Positions 25,692-34,122 of a stretch of DNA of 64,000 nucleotides are shown piece by piece. A model generated the notes under the pieces. It was not told the origin of the DNA and did no database searches. It saw only the letters and a list, made by a program, of their open reading frames with translations. How positions within the stretch are numbered: position 1 is the stretch's first letter; each line of letters starts with the position of its first letter. A program made the position numbers and the translations under genes. This DNA comes from JBJYKD01 sp049310025 (GTDB lineage Bacteria > Bacillota > Thermosediminibacteria > Thermosediminibacterales > Tepidanaerobacteraceae), in contig NZ_JBJYKD010000001.1 in assembly GCF_049310025.1 (NCBI RefSeq), forward strand, positions 124,001 to 188,000, read 5' to 3'.

Positions 25692-28682
25692 TTAGTTTAA
25701 ACTCACAAGACTTTCTAAAAAAACTTTTTTTATTTCTTCTGAGGTAGACAAAAGCTTTAACTTCAAAATAAAACTTCGATTTTCAATCAAAGAATACAAA
25801 CTTCTAATAATATCTTTTGAATCTTGTTTTAGCGCCATCATCAAAACTATTTCTGCCTCTTTTTCTGCCGCCCATGCCACGGGATTTTTTAAAATTGCTA
25901 CGGCAATCGCAGGTTTTATTACGTTTTCGGGGCTGCCGTGGGGTATGGCGACATTATTTTCAAACAGGGTGGGACCCATTACTTCCCTTTTGTAAACGTC
26001 CAGCAAAAATTTTTCATTAACATGTCCGCTGTTTATCAATAAGTTCCCCAGCCCGTCCAGGACTTCGTTTTTCGTACCAAAATCCGCAGGCGCGACTATT
26101 AAATCTTCATAGAACACATCGGCTAAAGGCAAAACACCAGGGTGCCTTCTATCTATCGTTTGCGAGTGGGCCCGTAATTTAAGGATTTCTGTTATTTTAC
26201 CAACGGATTTACCGTTGATTATTTCTTCCAGAGGAATAAAGGGGATGCGGGAATCTTCGGGGTTTACCGTTCCAACTACCGCTACCACGTTTTTCTCCGT
26301 TTTAATTTTTTCTATTTTAAATTTAATATCTTCATCTCCCATAACCCCAACAGGAATTATTTCAGCTCTTTCACGTATATCCGGAATCATTTTTTCAATA
26401 AGGCTTTTAAGCTTGATGGCCGTGCCTTCTCCGGTTATGCATACGGTGAGGATGGCGCATTTATCTTCATTCCGGACAGTTTCAATTGGTATCAACCTGC
26501 CAAGCCCTACTTTGTCTTTGTCTATACTCTCCACAATTTCATCCAATGTGGTATCGGGTAAAATCGCCCTCCTCACCGCTTCCAGCACCATTATGGTATC
26601 CACGCGCCCGACCGTTTTGGTGGGAATCCCTGTTTTCTGGGTGATTATTTCTCCAAAAGTTATAAGTGAACCCATATCCACCAGTAGAAGAACACCTTTG
26701 CCTTCATCGACCTTCTTTACTACTTCCAAGGCCTTTTGAAGGGCGGATTCGGGTCTTTCGTCCAGGGACATTTCTATTGCAACAGCATGATTTACTCCCA
26801 GAAGGCGGTTTGCCACATCGGCCATACCCTGAGCAACATGGCCGTGAGTCAAGACCACTACCCCCACGCGCCCTTTTTTGAAATCCACAGGATGTGTTAT
26901 GGTGCGAAGATACATGGCCACAAACCCGATTTCATCATCAGGCATTTTATATCCCGAAGAGCTTTCTATCACTTGTACCATCTCTTCTGCCACTTTGTAT
27001 TCAAGCCTGTATTCATTTTTTACTTTTTCAAGTTGAGGATTGATAATGGGCTTCCCCTGCTGTAACCGTTCCAATGTAGCGCTCAAGTGTATGGCCAGGC
27101 AGTAGAACAGATGGTTGTCCATTCTGCCCAGCTTTCTCTCCGCTATTTTTGTCATCTTTTCTGCCATATCAACAATCTTATGCCCCACTATTCCAACAAG
27201 ATCGTGCTTTGCCAGCATTTGATGGCTTGTTTCAAATTGTCTAACCAGCTGCTGGAACCTAATTTCCAGTTCGCCGCCTATAACTCTATTTATCACTTCC
27301 TGGCTTAATCCCTGCTCCTGTAATTCCTGATATTTTTGCTCTATATACTGATATATCTCCTGAGGAAGTATATAAAGGTCTTCTTTGGGCATAATCTTTG
27401 TGGGCATTTCGCCCGGGCTCACAATAAAATCTCCTTTTAGAAATTTTTCCACCTCTGGATTCCGCTGCTGGATCTTGAGCAATCCCCTCCTGGCATGAGT
27501 TGGCAAATCTATCAGGTCTATGTCTATGTGCTCCTGTTGACTTCCCACATAAGTCAAAAATCCCCTGGCACACGCTACCTGGATATCGCTCCTGAGCTGG
27601 CCGATATTGCCCGGACAATCGTAGAGCAGCAGTGCCCTCAAGGCTTCCTGGGTTACTTTTATCTTAACCCCTATTCTGTCCGCTTCTTTGCTGAAAAACT
27701 CCTTTATGATTTCATATCGCTCTACAAGAGGCCTGGCGGAGAGGGGCGGAAGCTCGATTATCATGGGAATCCTGCGGCGAAATGTTAGAAGCAGTGATGA
27801 TTCTATATCTTCGGTGGTGGCGGCTATAATCATGACGTTGGCGCTTCTTACATTTTCCGTCTCCCCCAACCGCCGGAATTTTCCTTTATCCATTAAAAAG
27901 TAAAGCAATTCCTGCCCTTCGGGCGGCAGGCGGTGCACCTCGTCTAGAAAAAGAATTCCTCCGTTAGCCTTCTCAACCAATCCTTCTTTGGCTGAATCGG
28001 CGCCGGTATATGCCCCTTTTACATGTCCGAAGAGCTGGGATAAAAGAAGCTGGGGATTTTCCGCATAGTCAGCGCAGTTAAAAACCACAAAGGGAGCGTT
28101 TGAAGGCAACCTCCCAATCTCAACGGCAAAACTGTGCATAGCTTCCGCCAGATTGCTTTTCCCCACCCCGGTCGGCCCCAGTATCAATGTATGAAGGCCG
28201 TGAGGCGGGTACAGTATTGCGGCTTTGGCCTGCTGGACCTGGGGCTTCAGGCTGCCGTCAAAGCCTATAATTCTCTCAAAAGCCGTTGACGAAATGTAAT
28301 TGTTCGACCTGTTATTCTCGGTGTGCTTGACGGGTTCAATGCTGTACCGATTTGTTTTGGATAAATTGTTTTGAATATTCGTTATATTTTGTTTTATTTC
28401 TTTTTTTAACTGTGAGACTATGAACCGGGAAACATAAAATCCCCGCTTATTTATTTCCCTGGTCAATTCCCTATCCGAAATTTTAACGTTTTGATAAAGT
28501 ATTTCCGAAATAGCTTTGATTAAAAGGGGTTTCCGCCTTTCCCTTGAATCGGGGATCCCCAGTTCCCCTCTCAAAATAGTTACCTCATCCCGCCTGGTGC
28601 CAAGGAGCGACGCCAGCTGGTCATCGGTGTAAGGGTTTTTCTTGTCTTCAGTTTGTATCAACTTTACCAGCCGGTCTTTCAC
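25692..28682 (-). CDS. LevR-type sigma-54 activator with PTS regulation domains
   Basis: A 996-residue regulator. An N-terminal helix-turn-helix (NPYTDDQLASLLGTRRDEV) is followed by an AAA+ sigma-54 activation domain with Walker A GPTGVGKS (about 169-176) and GAYTGA (about 223-228), a variant of the usual GAFTGA. Next come a PRD region, an EIIA-Man-like domain (VVVLTHGHVAQGM), an EIIB-like/PRD region, and a C-terminal fructose-type EIIA with NVAIPHGSPENV. PTS phosphorylation should tune its activity. Start is GTG at 28682 with GAGGGGG 8 nt upstream; ATG at 28739 is an unsupported alternative. It should drive the adjacent PTS operon. Confidence 0.93.
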   Translation of the reverse strand: MKDRLVKLIQTEDKKNPYTDDQLASLLGTRRDEVTILRGELGIPDSRERRKPLLIKAISEILYQNVKISDRELTREINKRGFYVSRFIVSQLKKEIKQNITNIQNNLSKTNRYSIEPVKHTENNRSNNYISSTAFERIIGFDGSLKPQVQQAKAAILYPPHGLHTLILGPTGVGKSNLAEAMHSFAVEIGRLPSNAPFVVFNCADYAENPQLLLSQLFGHVKGAYTGADSAKEGLVEKANGGILFLDEVHRLPPEGQELLYFLMDKGKFRRLGETENVRSANVMIIAATTEDIESSLLLTFRRRIPMIIELPPLSARPLVERYEIIKEFFSKEADRIGVKIKVTQEALRALLLYDCPGNIGQLRSDIQVACARGFLTYVGSQQEHIDIDLIDLPTHARRGLLKIQQRNPEVEKFLKGDFIVSPGEMPTKIMPKEDLYILPQEIYQYIEQKYQELQEQGLSQEVINRVIGGELEIRFQQLVRQFETSHQMLAKHDLVGIVGHKIVDMAEKMTKIAERKLGRMDNHLFYCLAIHLSATLERLQQGKPIINPQLEKVKNEYRLEYKVAEEMVQVIESSSGYKMPDDEIGFVAMYLRTITHPVDFKKGRVGVVVLTHGHVAQGMADVANRLLGVNHAVAIEMSLDERPESALQKALEVVKKVDEGKGVLLLVDMGSLITFGEIITQKTGIPTKTVGRVDTIMVLEAVRRAILPDTTLDEIVESIDKDKVGLGRLIPIETVRNEDKCAILTVCITGEGTAIKLKSLIEKMIPDIRERAEIIPVGVMGDEDIKFKIEKIKTEKNVVAVVGTVNPEDSRIPFIPLEEIINGKSVGKITEILKLRAHSQTIDRRHPGVLPLADVFYEDLIVAPADFGTKNEVLDGLGNLLINSGHVNEKFLLDVYKREVMGPTLFENNVAIPHGSPENVIKPAIAVAILKNPVAWAAEKEAEIVLMMALKQDSKDIIRSLYSLIENRSFILKLKLLSTSEEIKKVFLESLVSLN

Positions 28683-28910
28683 CCATTTCACCCCCTCGAA
28701 CAATTTAATTAATGCAACTTTTATACCATTGAATGGCATACATTGTTGAATATATCGTTATCTTTATTTAATTTTTTATTTTTTTATTTATAAGCGAATT
28801 ATGCCGTTATGTAAACAAATTATACCACATTTTATTCCATAGCTTTATCAGTAGATCAATGGCAAAGGCGGTAAGAAAAAGGTTAATATCCAGTAATTTA
28901 TAAGGATATT

Positions 28911-28938
28911 AAAAGGGCCTGCTTCAAGTAGCAGGCCC
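28911..28938 (-). terminator. Terminator after the hypothetical membrane gene
   Basis: GGGCCTGC and GCAGGCCC form a perfect 8-bp stem with loop TACTTGAA on the minus strand, followed by TTTTAATA. The stem overlaps the TAG stop of the gene at 28938. The remaining 28683-28910 is AT-rich leader sequence of the LevR-type gene with no promoter I can name. Confidence 0.88.
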
Positions 28939-29297
28939 TATTGCTGAATTTTAACATTATCTCTTCTGTATACTTTTGCGTAATAGATTATATCAAGAAT
29001 ATTATTGATCACTCCGGCGCCCCTTGCAAATATAAGCCCTGTAAACATCGGGCCCAAGACGGAAATCCTGAACGGTATTCCAGCCAGAGCGAAAATATCA
29101 AGATTTACACCGACGGCTATAATGACCGATATAACCGTATTTATTACGTCTCTTCGTTCTTCTTCAGACCACTCCGCCATAGGTTTTGAAATTATGCCCC
29201 ATACAAGCAGTATGGTCTTTGTAAGGGATTCTATGACTACAGAAAGCACTGTTACGACTTTGACCACGTCCACCACTTTCCCCTCCATTTCATTCAA
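28938..29297 (-). CDS. Hypothetical membrane protein
   Basis: A 119-residue protein not recognised. It has about three hydrophobic segments (roughly 15-36, 50-72, 80-102), an acidic stretch EWSEEERRD between the first two, and a basic C-terminus. The size and layout recall phage holins, but no lysis gene is nearby. Start is TTG at 29297 behind AGGAAAGA; ATG at 29288 is possible. It stands between the LevR-type regulator and uvrC and has its own terminator. Confidence 0.65.
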   Translation of the reverse strand: MNEMEGKVVDVVKVVTVLSVVIESLTKTILLVWGIISKPMAEWSEEERRDVINTVISVIIAVGVNLDIFALAGIPFRISVLGPMFTGLIFARGAGVINNILDIIYYAKVYRRDNVKIQQ

Positions 29298-29350
29298 TCT
29301 TTCCTAATGTATAAAATATGCTATAACAGTTATTTTTGAAACATATGAGT

Positions 29351-31174
29351 CTAATTTTTATGAAAATAATCATACACCGCCTGAGCGGCTTTTGTGTTCA
29401 TCCCCGGCACTCTGGAAAGCTCCTCCACCGAAGCCTTTTTTATACCTTCTATGCCGCCGAATACCTGCAGCAAAGCCAGCCGGCGGGTCTTCCCTATGCC
29501 GGGTATATCATCCAGGACCGAGTGAAGGTTTCGCTTGCTCCGGAGCTTCCTGTGGAAACTGATAGCAAAACGATGGGCTTCGTCCCTCACCCGCTGGAGC
29601 AGGTAAAGGGCCTCTGAATCCCGGGGTAATATAATAGGATCGTCTTTTCCCTCCACAAAGATGTGTTCGAATTCTTTAGCAAGGGCTATTGTAGGAATAT
29701 GAGAAAGGTTCAATTCCCCAAGCGCATCCCTGGCATACTTTAGCTGGCCTTTTCCGCCGTCTATGAGGAGCAGGTCCGGAAAATCCTTAAACTTTTCGTC
29801 TCCCTCAATACCGCGCTTAAACCTGCGGAGAACCGCTTCCTTCATACTCTCGAAGTCATTGGGCCCATCCACCGTCTTAATCTTGAATTTCCTGTAATCC
29901 TGTTTTTTCGGCATGCCTTCTTCAAAAACCACCATAGAGGCCACCGATTCTGTGCCCTGGGTATTGGAAATGTCAAAAGCCTCAATCCGGTTAGGCACAT
30001 CTTCAAGATTCAAATAAATCTTCAGTTCTTCCAGGGCCTTTTTATTCCTCAACTTTTCCCTGTCTTCTATGCTCTCCCTTTGATCAAGGAAGCTCCTGGC
30101 GTTTTCCGCCACCATCCGGGCCAGCTGCTTCTTCTCACCGCGCCGCGGCACTATTATGCTCACCCTCGAACCCTTTTTGCGGGAAAGCCAATCTTCGATA
30201 GTCTTGATGTCATCTATTTCTTCTTCAACAATAATTTCCCTGGGTATGAAAGCAGCGCCGTCGTAAAATTGTTTGACAAAAGAAGTCATTATCTCCTTTC
30301 TCTCCACTCCATCGGTATTTTTTAATATGAAGGGTTCCCGTTCTACCAGCTTTCCCTCCCGGATAAAAAACACCTGAATGCAAACCGTATCAAACCCCCG
30401 GGCCATGGCAATGACATCCTGATCCACCGGATTCGTGGACACTATTTTCTGTTTTTCCCGGACTTTTTCCAGGGCCACAATCTGGTTCCGGAGGACCGCC
30501 GCCCATTCAAAATCAAGGTTTTCCGCGGCTTTTTCCATTTTCTCTTTCAACTGAGCGATAAGGGCTTCCTGCTTGCCTTCCAGGAACATCATGACGTTCT
30601 TTATTATTTCATTATATTCCTTTTCATCAATATTTCCCTGGCAGGGCGCAAGGCACCTCTTAATGTGGAAATTGAGGCACGGTCGCTCTTTCAGCGGAAG
30701 TTCGCTTAAATCCTTCTTGCAGGCCCGAACGGGAAATATCTTCCTTATTACATCAATGGCGTCTCTCATGGCCCCGGCATCGGCATAAGGGCCAAAATAT
30801 TTGGCTCCATCCTTTTTCACCCTCCGAACCACCTGAATACGGGGAAACGGTTCATTTAAAGTAATCTTTATATAAGGGTATTGTTTGTCGTCCCGGAGGA
30901 GGATGTTGTATTTTGGGCGGTGGAATTTTATTAGGTTGCACTCGAGTATAAGCGCCTCCACCTCGGAATCTGTGACGATGTATTCAATATCCTCTATTTT
31001 CGGGACCATAGAGGCCACTTTCAGCGGAAGGTTTTTGGAAGACTGGAAATAAGACCGCACCCGGTTCTTTAAAGAAACGGCCTTACCCACATATATTACC
31101 TTCCCTCTCCTGTCCTTCATGATATAAACGCCGGGTTTTTCGGGAAAAGAGGATATTTTTTCGGAATTAAACAT
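29351..31174 (-). CDS. uvrC: Excinuclease ABC subunit C
   Basis: A 607-residue UvrC of nucleotide excision repair, making the dual incisions around damaged bases. It has the N-terminal GIY-YIG nuclease (PGVYIMKDRRGKVIYVGKA), the cysteine cluster (CLNFHIKRCLAPC), a UVR motif for UvrB binding (about 200-235), the RNase H-like C-terminal nuclease (EAFDISNTQGTESVASM, LLIDGGKGQL) and tandem helix-hairpin-helix motifs at the end (LDDIPGIGKTRR). GGGAGGG lies before the ATG. Length is normal. Confidence 0.98.
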   Translation of the reverse strand: MFNSEKISSFPEKPGVYIMKDRRGKVIYVGKAVSLKNRVRSYFQSSKNLPLKVASMVPKIEDIEYIVTDSEVEALILECNLIKFHRPKYNILLRDDKQYPYIKITLNEPFPRIQVVRRVKKDGAKYFGPYADAGAMRDAIDVIRKIFPVRACKKDLSELPLKERPCLNFHIKRCLAPCQGNIDEKEYNEIIKNVMMFLEGKQEALIAQLKEKMEKAAENLDFEWAAVLRNQIVALEKVREKQKIVSTNPVDQDVIAMARGFDTVCIQVFFIREGKLVEREPFILKNTDGVERKEIMTSFVKQFYDGAAFIPREIIVEEEIDDIKTIEDWLSRKKGSRVSIIVPRRGEKKQLARMVAENARSFLDQRESIEDREKLRNKKALEELKIYLNLEDVPNRIEAFDISNTQGTESVASMVVFEEGMPKKQDYRKFKIKTVDGPNDFESMKEAVLRRFKRGIEGDEKFKDFPDLLLIDGGKGQLKYARDALGELNLSHIPTIALAKEFEHIFVEGKDDPIILPRDSEALYLLQRVRDEAHRFAISFHRKLRSKRNLHSVLDDIPGIGKTRRLALLQVFGGIEGIKKASVEELSRVPGMNTKAAQAVYDYFHKN

Positions 31175-31218
31175 AAAAAAATCCCTCCCGGCTTTATTAT
31201 ACCATATGCGGGAGAGTT

Positions 31219-31593
31219 CTAAATCTTTCTGTTGACGTGGTTCACATGGTCAAAGCCTTCACCGATGATGTGGACCACATGATCGTCGTCAAGAGTGTAA
31301 TACACCTGTTTCCCTTCTCTCCGGAATTTCACCAGGTGGGAGGCCCGCAGGAGCCTCAGATGATGGGAAACGTTGGAAACCGTAGTATTCAATATTGTGG
31401 CAATATCGCAAACACACAGTTCCTCCTTTGATAAAATATATAGAATTTTGGCCCGGGTCTCGTCCGCCAGCACCTTAAAGAGTTCCGCCAGGGCCGACAT
31501 CTCAGGAACGGTTCCCATAAGCCTTTTTACCTTGTCTTCATCCAGACAAAATGCATCACAAAAATCCGCATCCTCATTGCGTTTTGGCTCCAT
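31219..31593 (-). CDS. ArsR/SmtB-family metal-responsive repressor (CadC-like)
   Basis: A 124-residue winged-helix repressor. The DNA-binding helix region NTTVSNVSHHLRLLRASHLV and the metal-site motif ELCVCDIA in helix alpha3 match CadC-type thiolate sensors (Cd, Pb, Zn). A cysteine pair near the N-terminus (FCDAFC) could complete the alpha3N site. Histidine and aspartate residues in DDDHVVHIIGEGFDHVNHV suggest a second alpha5 metal site. No P-type ATPase or other metal exporter is adjacent, so the target is unknown. GGGGG lies 7 nt before the ATG. Confidence 0.92.
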   Translation of the reverse strand: MEPKRNEDADFCDAFCLDEDKVKRLMGTVPEMSALAELFKVLADETRAKILYILSKEELCVCDIATILNTTVSNVSHHLRLLRASHLVKFRREGKQVYYTLDDDHVVHIIGEGFDHVNHVNRKI

Positions 31594-31676
31594 CAGAATG
31601 CCCCCATAAACCTCCAGGATTTTTATCCGCCTTCTAAAGCAATTATACCAGAGTCTTTATTATTATTTCACTCTAT

Positions 31677-32255
31677 TTAATTCTTATATAAAAATTCTTT
31701 TATAAACCCCGTTATTCCTTCCACATCCGAAAATAAAAAAACGGGAATCGAGCGGCCCTTAATCTCCAACCTGAGACCTGTGCCGCACCGCTCGTCGCTT
31801 TTTTTAACATCTACGGCGGCAAAATGGCGCTTTAGGGTCTCTGTAATTTTCTTTTCATCTATAACCACGGCCATGGCATTTTCATCATGCAGGAGGTCAA
31901 AGCCTTCCTCGATGCCCTCCTTTTTTAAGACCATTATCTTTGGTATTTTCGCCGCCTTGTAACCTTCCACCAGGATTATGTCACACGCGGCCATTTCCTG
32001 TATTATTTGAAAAAGGGATTTTTCTTCCATCTGCCTCGAAATCTTCAGCATTGCGTCTTTGCCCGCCGCGACAACCTCGTCGGCTCCAGCCCGGAAAAAT
32101 TTGCCCGTATCCTTTTGACCCGGCTCCATTTGGTGATGGGTGTGCTTTATAACCCCTACTTTCATGCCTTCCGTCTTTAACCTTTTAATTATCTGTTCCA
32201 GAAGGGTGGTCTTGCCGCTGCCGGAAAATCCGGCAAAACCCACAACAACCGCCAT
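31677..32255 (-). CDS. mobB: Molybdopterin-guanine dinucleotide biosynthesis protein MobB
   Basis: A 192-residue P-loop GTPase of molybdenum cofactor biosynthesis. It has Walker A GFSGSGKTTLLEQ, the family motif VIKHTHH, and LVEGYKAAKIPKI. MobB assists MobA in attaching GMP to molybdopterin. It is isolated here from other mo genes. The length is normal. Confidence 0.94.
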   Translation of the reverse strand: MAVVVGFAGFSGSGKTTLLEQIIKRLKTEGMKVGVIKHTHHQMEPGQKDTGKFFRAGADEVVAAGKDAMLKISRQMEEKSLFQIIQEMAACDIILVEGYKAAKIPKIMVLKKEGIEEGFDLLHDENAMAVVIDEKKITETLKRHFAAVDVKKSDERCGTGLRLEIKGRSIPVFLFSDVEGITGFIKEFLYKN

Positions 32256-32412
32256 GCGCCCTCACCTCACTATTTAAAGATTCTACATCCCGCTCAATTT
32301 TTCCTCTATAAAGCTGTTTTTTAAACTCCGAATCAGCCGTTTGACAGATTCAACATTTCAGGTCTTTTATCTGCCGGCAAATAAAGCAGGGCTGCAGAAC
32401 ACGCATGACAAC

Positions 32413-32436
32413 AAAAAGGCCGGTAAATCCCGGCCC
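32413..32436 (-). terminator. Terminator of the AgcS symporter gene
   Basis: On the minus strand GGGCCGG and CCGGCC pair around a GATTTA loop and are followed by five T residues. It begins just after the stop of the symporter gene at 32443. The rest of 32256-32412 holds no feature I can support. Confidence 0.85.
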
Positions 32437-32442
32437 GAATTT

Positions 32443-33804
32443 TTATTTCGCTGTCAGTATGGATTTATCCTCAGCTTCCAGATTTCCTTCCCAGATATAT
32501 TTTCTGGTCTCGATCACAAGAACTCCGCTGAGGGCTATTAGGGAAATCAGGTTTGGTATGGCCATGAGGCCGTTGAATATATCGGCAAATCCCCACACAA
32601 TATCGAGTTTGGTCACCGATCCCACAAAGGCGGCAATGACCCACAACCAGCGATAGGGCGTTACGGCCTTTGTGCCGAGAAGGTATTCTACGGCTTTTTC
32701 GCAATAATAGGACCAGCCGAGAATGGTGGAATACACAAAGGTCAAAAGGCCTATGGTGAGAGTAACGGGACCTATCACGGGAATATGCTCAAAGGCTGTC
32801 TTAGTAAGCTCGGCTCCTTTAAGGCCGGTCTCCCAGCTGCCGGTGGTAACGAGCACCAGGCCCGTCATCAAACAAATGATAACAGTATCCCAGAAAGTAC
32901 CCGTCATCTGGACCAGGGCCTGTCGGGCGGCGTTTGGGGTCTGGGCCGCGGCCGCCGCTATGGGTGCGCTGCCCAAACCGGACTCATTGGAGAAGAGGCC
33001 GCGGGCCACACCGTAGCGGATGGCCTGCATAACGGTGGCGCCGGCAAATCCTCCCGTTACCGCCTGGCCGGTAAAAGCGCTCTTCAATATGGTAACAATG
33101 GCGCCCGGAATAGCCGCTGCGTTCATAGCAAGTATAATCAAACATCCGAGTATATATATTATTGCCATAAACGGCACCAGAGCCTCGCAAACCCGGGCTA
33201 TGCTCTTTATGCCGCCGATGATGACTATGCCGGTCAGCACGGCTATTATAAGACCTGTAATCCATGAAGGAACATTAAAAGTTGTTCTTACCATATCTGA
33301 AATCGAGTTGGCCTGAACCGTAACCCCAATACCGAAACCTGCGATGGCGGTGAACAGCGCGAAGATGACGCCCAGCCATTTCATGCCAAGGCCCCGTTCC
33401 AGCACGTACATGGGACCGCCGGCCATCTGCCCCAGGGAGTTTTTTGTGCGGTATTTTACCGAAAGCAGGGCCTCCGCATATTTTGTGGCTATACCGAAAA
33501 CGCCGGTAATCCATAGCCAGAAAACCGCCCCCGGTCCCCCCCAACCTACGGCGGTGGCTACACCCACGATGTTTCCGGTGCCCACCGTAGCCGCCAGAGC
33601 GGTGGTCAGAGCGCCGAAATGGCTCACATCACCCTCGCCTTCCGAAGTCCTCGTAAGCGAAAGCTTAATCGCCTTAAATATATAACGCTGAATGCCCTTC
33701 AACCTGAAAGTTAAAAAAACATGAGTGCCCACCAGAAGAACCAGCATGGGCGGCCCCCATACTATATTACTCACTGATTTTAAAAATTTTTCCAGTACTT
33801 CCAT
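32443..33804 (-). CDS. Alanine/glycine:cation symporter, AgcS family
   Basis: A 453-residue sodium:alanine symporter with about ten membrane helices. Family signatures include FGALTTALAATVGTGNIVGVA, GGPMYVLERGLGMKWLG and FSNESGLGSAPIAAAAAQT. Start is ATG 33804 behind AGGAGG; a longer frame to 33876 has no such site. It is divergent from the TyrR-like activator, and a sigma-54 promoter candidate lies upstream. Alanine is the likely substrate because alanine dehydrogenase is under the same apparent control. Confidence 0.95.
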   Translation of the reverse strand: MEVLEKFLKSVSNIVWGPPMLVLLVGTHVFLTFRLKGIQRYIFKAIKLSLTRTSEGEGDVSHFGALTTALAATVGTGNIVGVATAVGWGGPGAVFWLWITGVFGIATKYAEALLSVKYRTKNSLGQMAGGPMYVLERGLGMKWLGVIFALFTAIAGFGIGVTVQANSISDMVRTTFNVPSWITGLIIAVLTGIVIIGGIKSIARVCEALVPFMAIIYILGCLIILAMNAAAIPGAIVTILKSAFTGQAVTGGFAGATVMQAIRYGVARGLFSNESGLGSAPIAAAAAQTPNAARQALVQMTGTFWDTVIICLMTGLVLVTTGSWETGLKGAELTKTAFEHIPVIGPVTLTIGLLTFVYSTILGWSYYCEKAVEYLLGTKAVTPYRWLWVIAAFVGSVTKLDIVWGFADIFNGLMAIPNLISLIALSGVLVIETRKYIWEGNLEAEDKSILTAK

Positions 33805-33967
33805 AAAATACCTCCTAAATACTCTTTTTAAAAATTTCTTGCACCATATATTATTTTGGGAATTAATAAATCTCAAATCCCACCCCCTAACAAATTTAAA
33901 ACTTTAACCCCACCTGAAAGCCAAAAATTAAAGCGGTATCGGTCTTTTTATTATATTACATTTGTCG

Positions 33968-33983
33968 CGCAAAATATATACCA
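33968..33983 (-). promoter_or_regulatory. Sigma-54 promoter candidate of the AgcS gene
   Basis: TGGTATATATTTTGCG on the minus strand has GG and GC 10 nt apart and a TTTGC -12 box; the last base departs from consensus. It lies about 165 bp upstream of the symporter start and about 90 bp downstream of the activator palindrome at 34072-34089, which is a normal enhancer spacing. Confidence 0.65.
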
Positions 33984-34071
33984 GATTTCACGGCTGAGAG
34001 TCTGGCGAAAACCCGCAATTGTTATGTTCGTGAATATTCTTAATATATTATTAAGTTCCTGTCTTTTCAGA

Positions 34072-34089
34072 TGGAACTTTTTGTTTCCA
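34072..34089. promoter_or_regulatory. Enhancer palindrome TGGAAC-N5-GTTTCCA (copy 1)
   Basis: An inverted repeat in the gap between the divergent AgcS and activator genes (33805-34122). An extra half-site GTTTCCA follows (34092-34098). The identical arms and spacing recur upstream of ald at 35724-35741. It is probably the binding site of the TyrR-like activator and may also mediate autoregulation. Confidence 0.75.
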
Positions 34090-34122
34090 TAGTTTCCACC
34101 GGGGCAGGATAATTTGAGGAAA

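Noticed and set aside
27286..27618. 110-codon minus-strand frame inside the LevR-type regulator
   Set aside because: It is a shadow of a long gene with clear domains in the main frame.
28938..29297. Prophage holin
   Set aside because: Size and hydrophobic segments fit, but no endolysin or phage genes lie nearby, so it is left as hypothetical.
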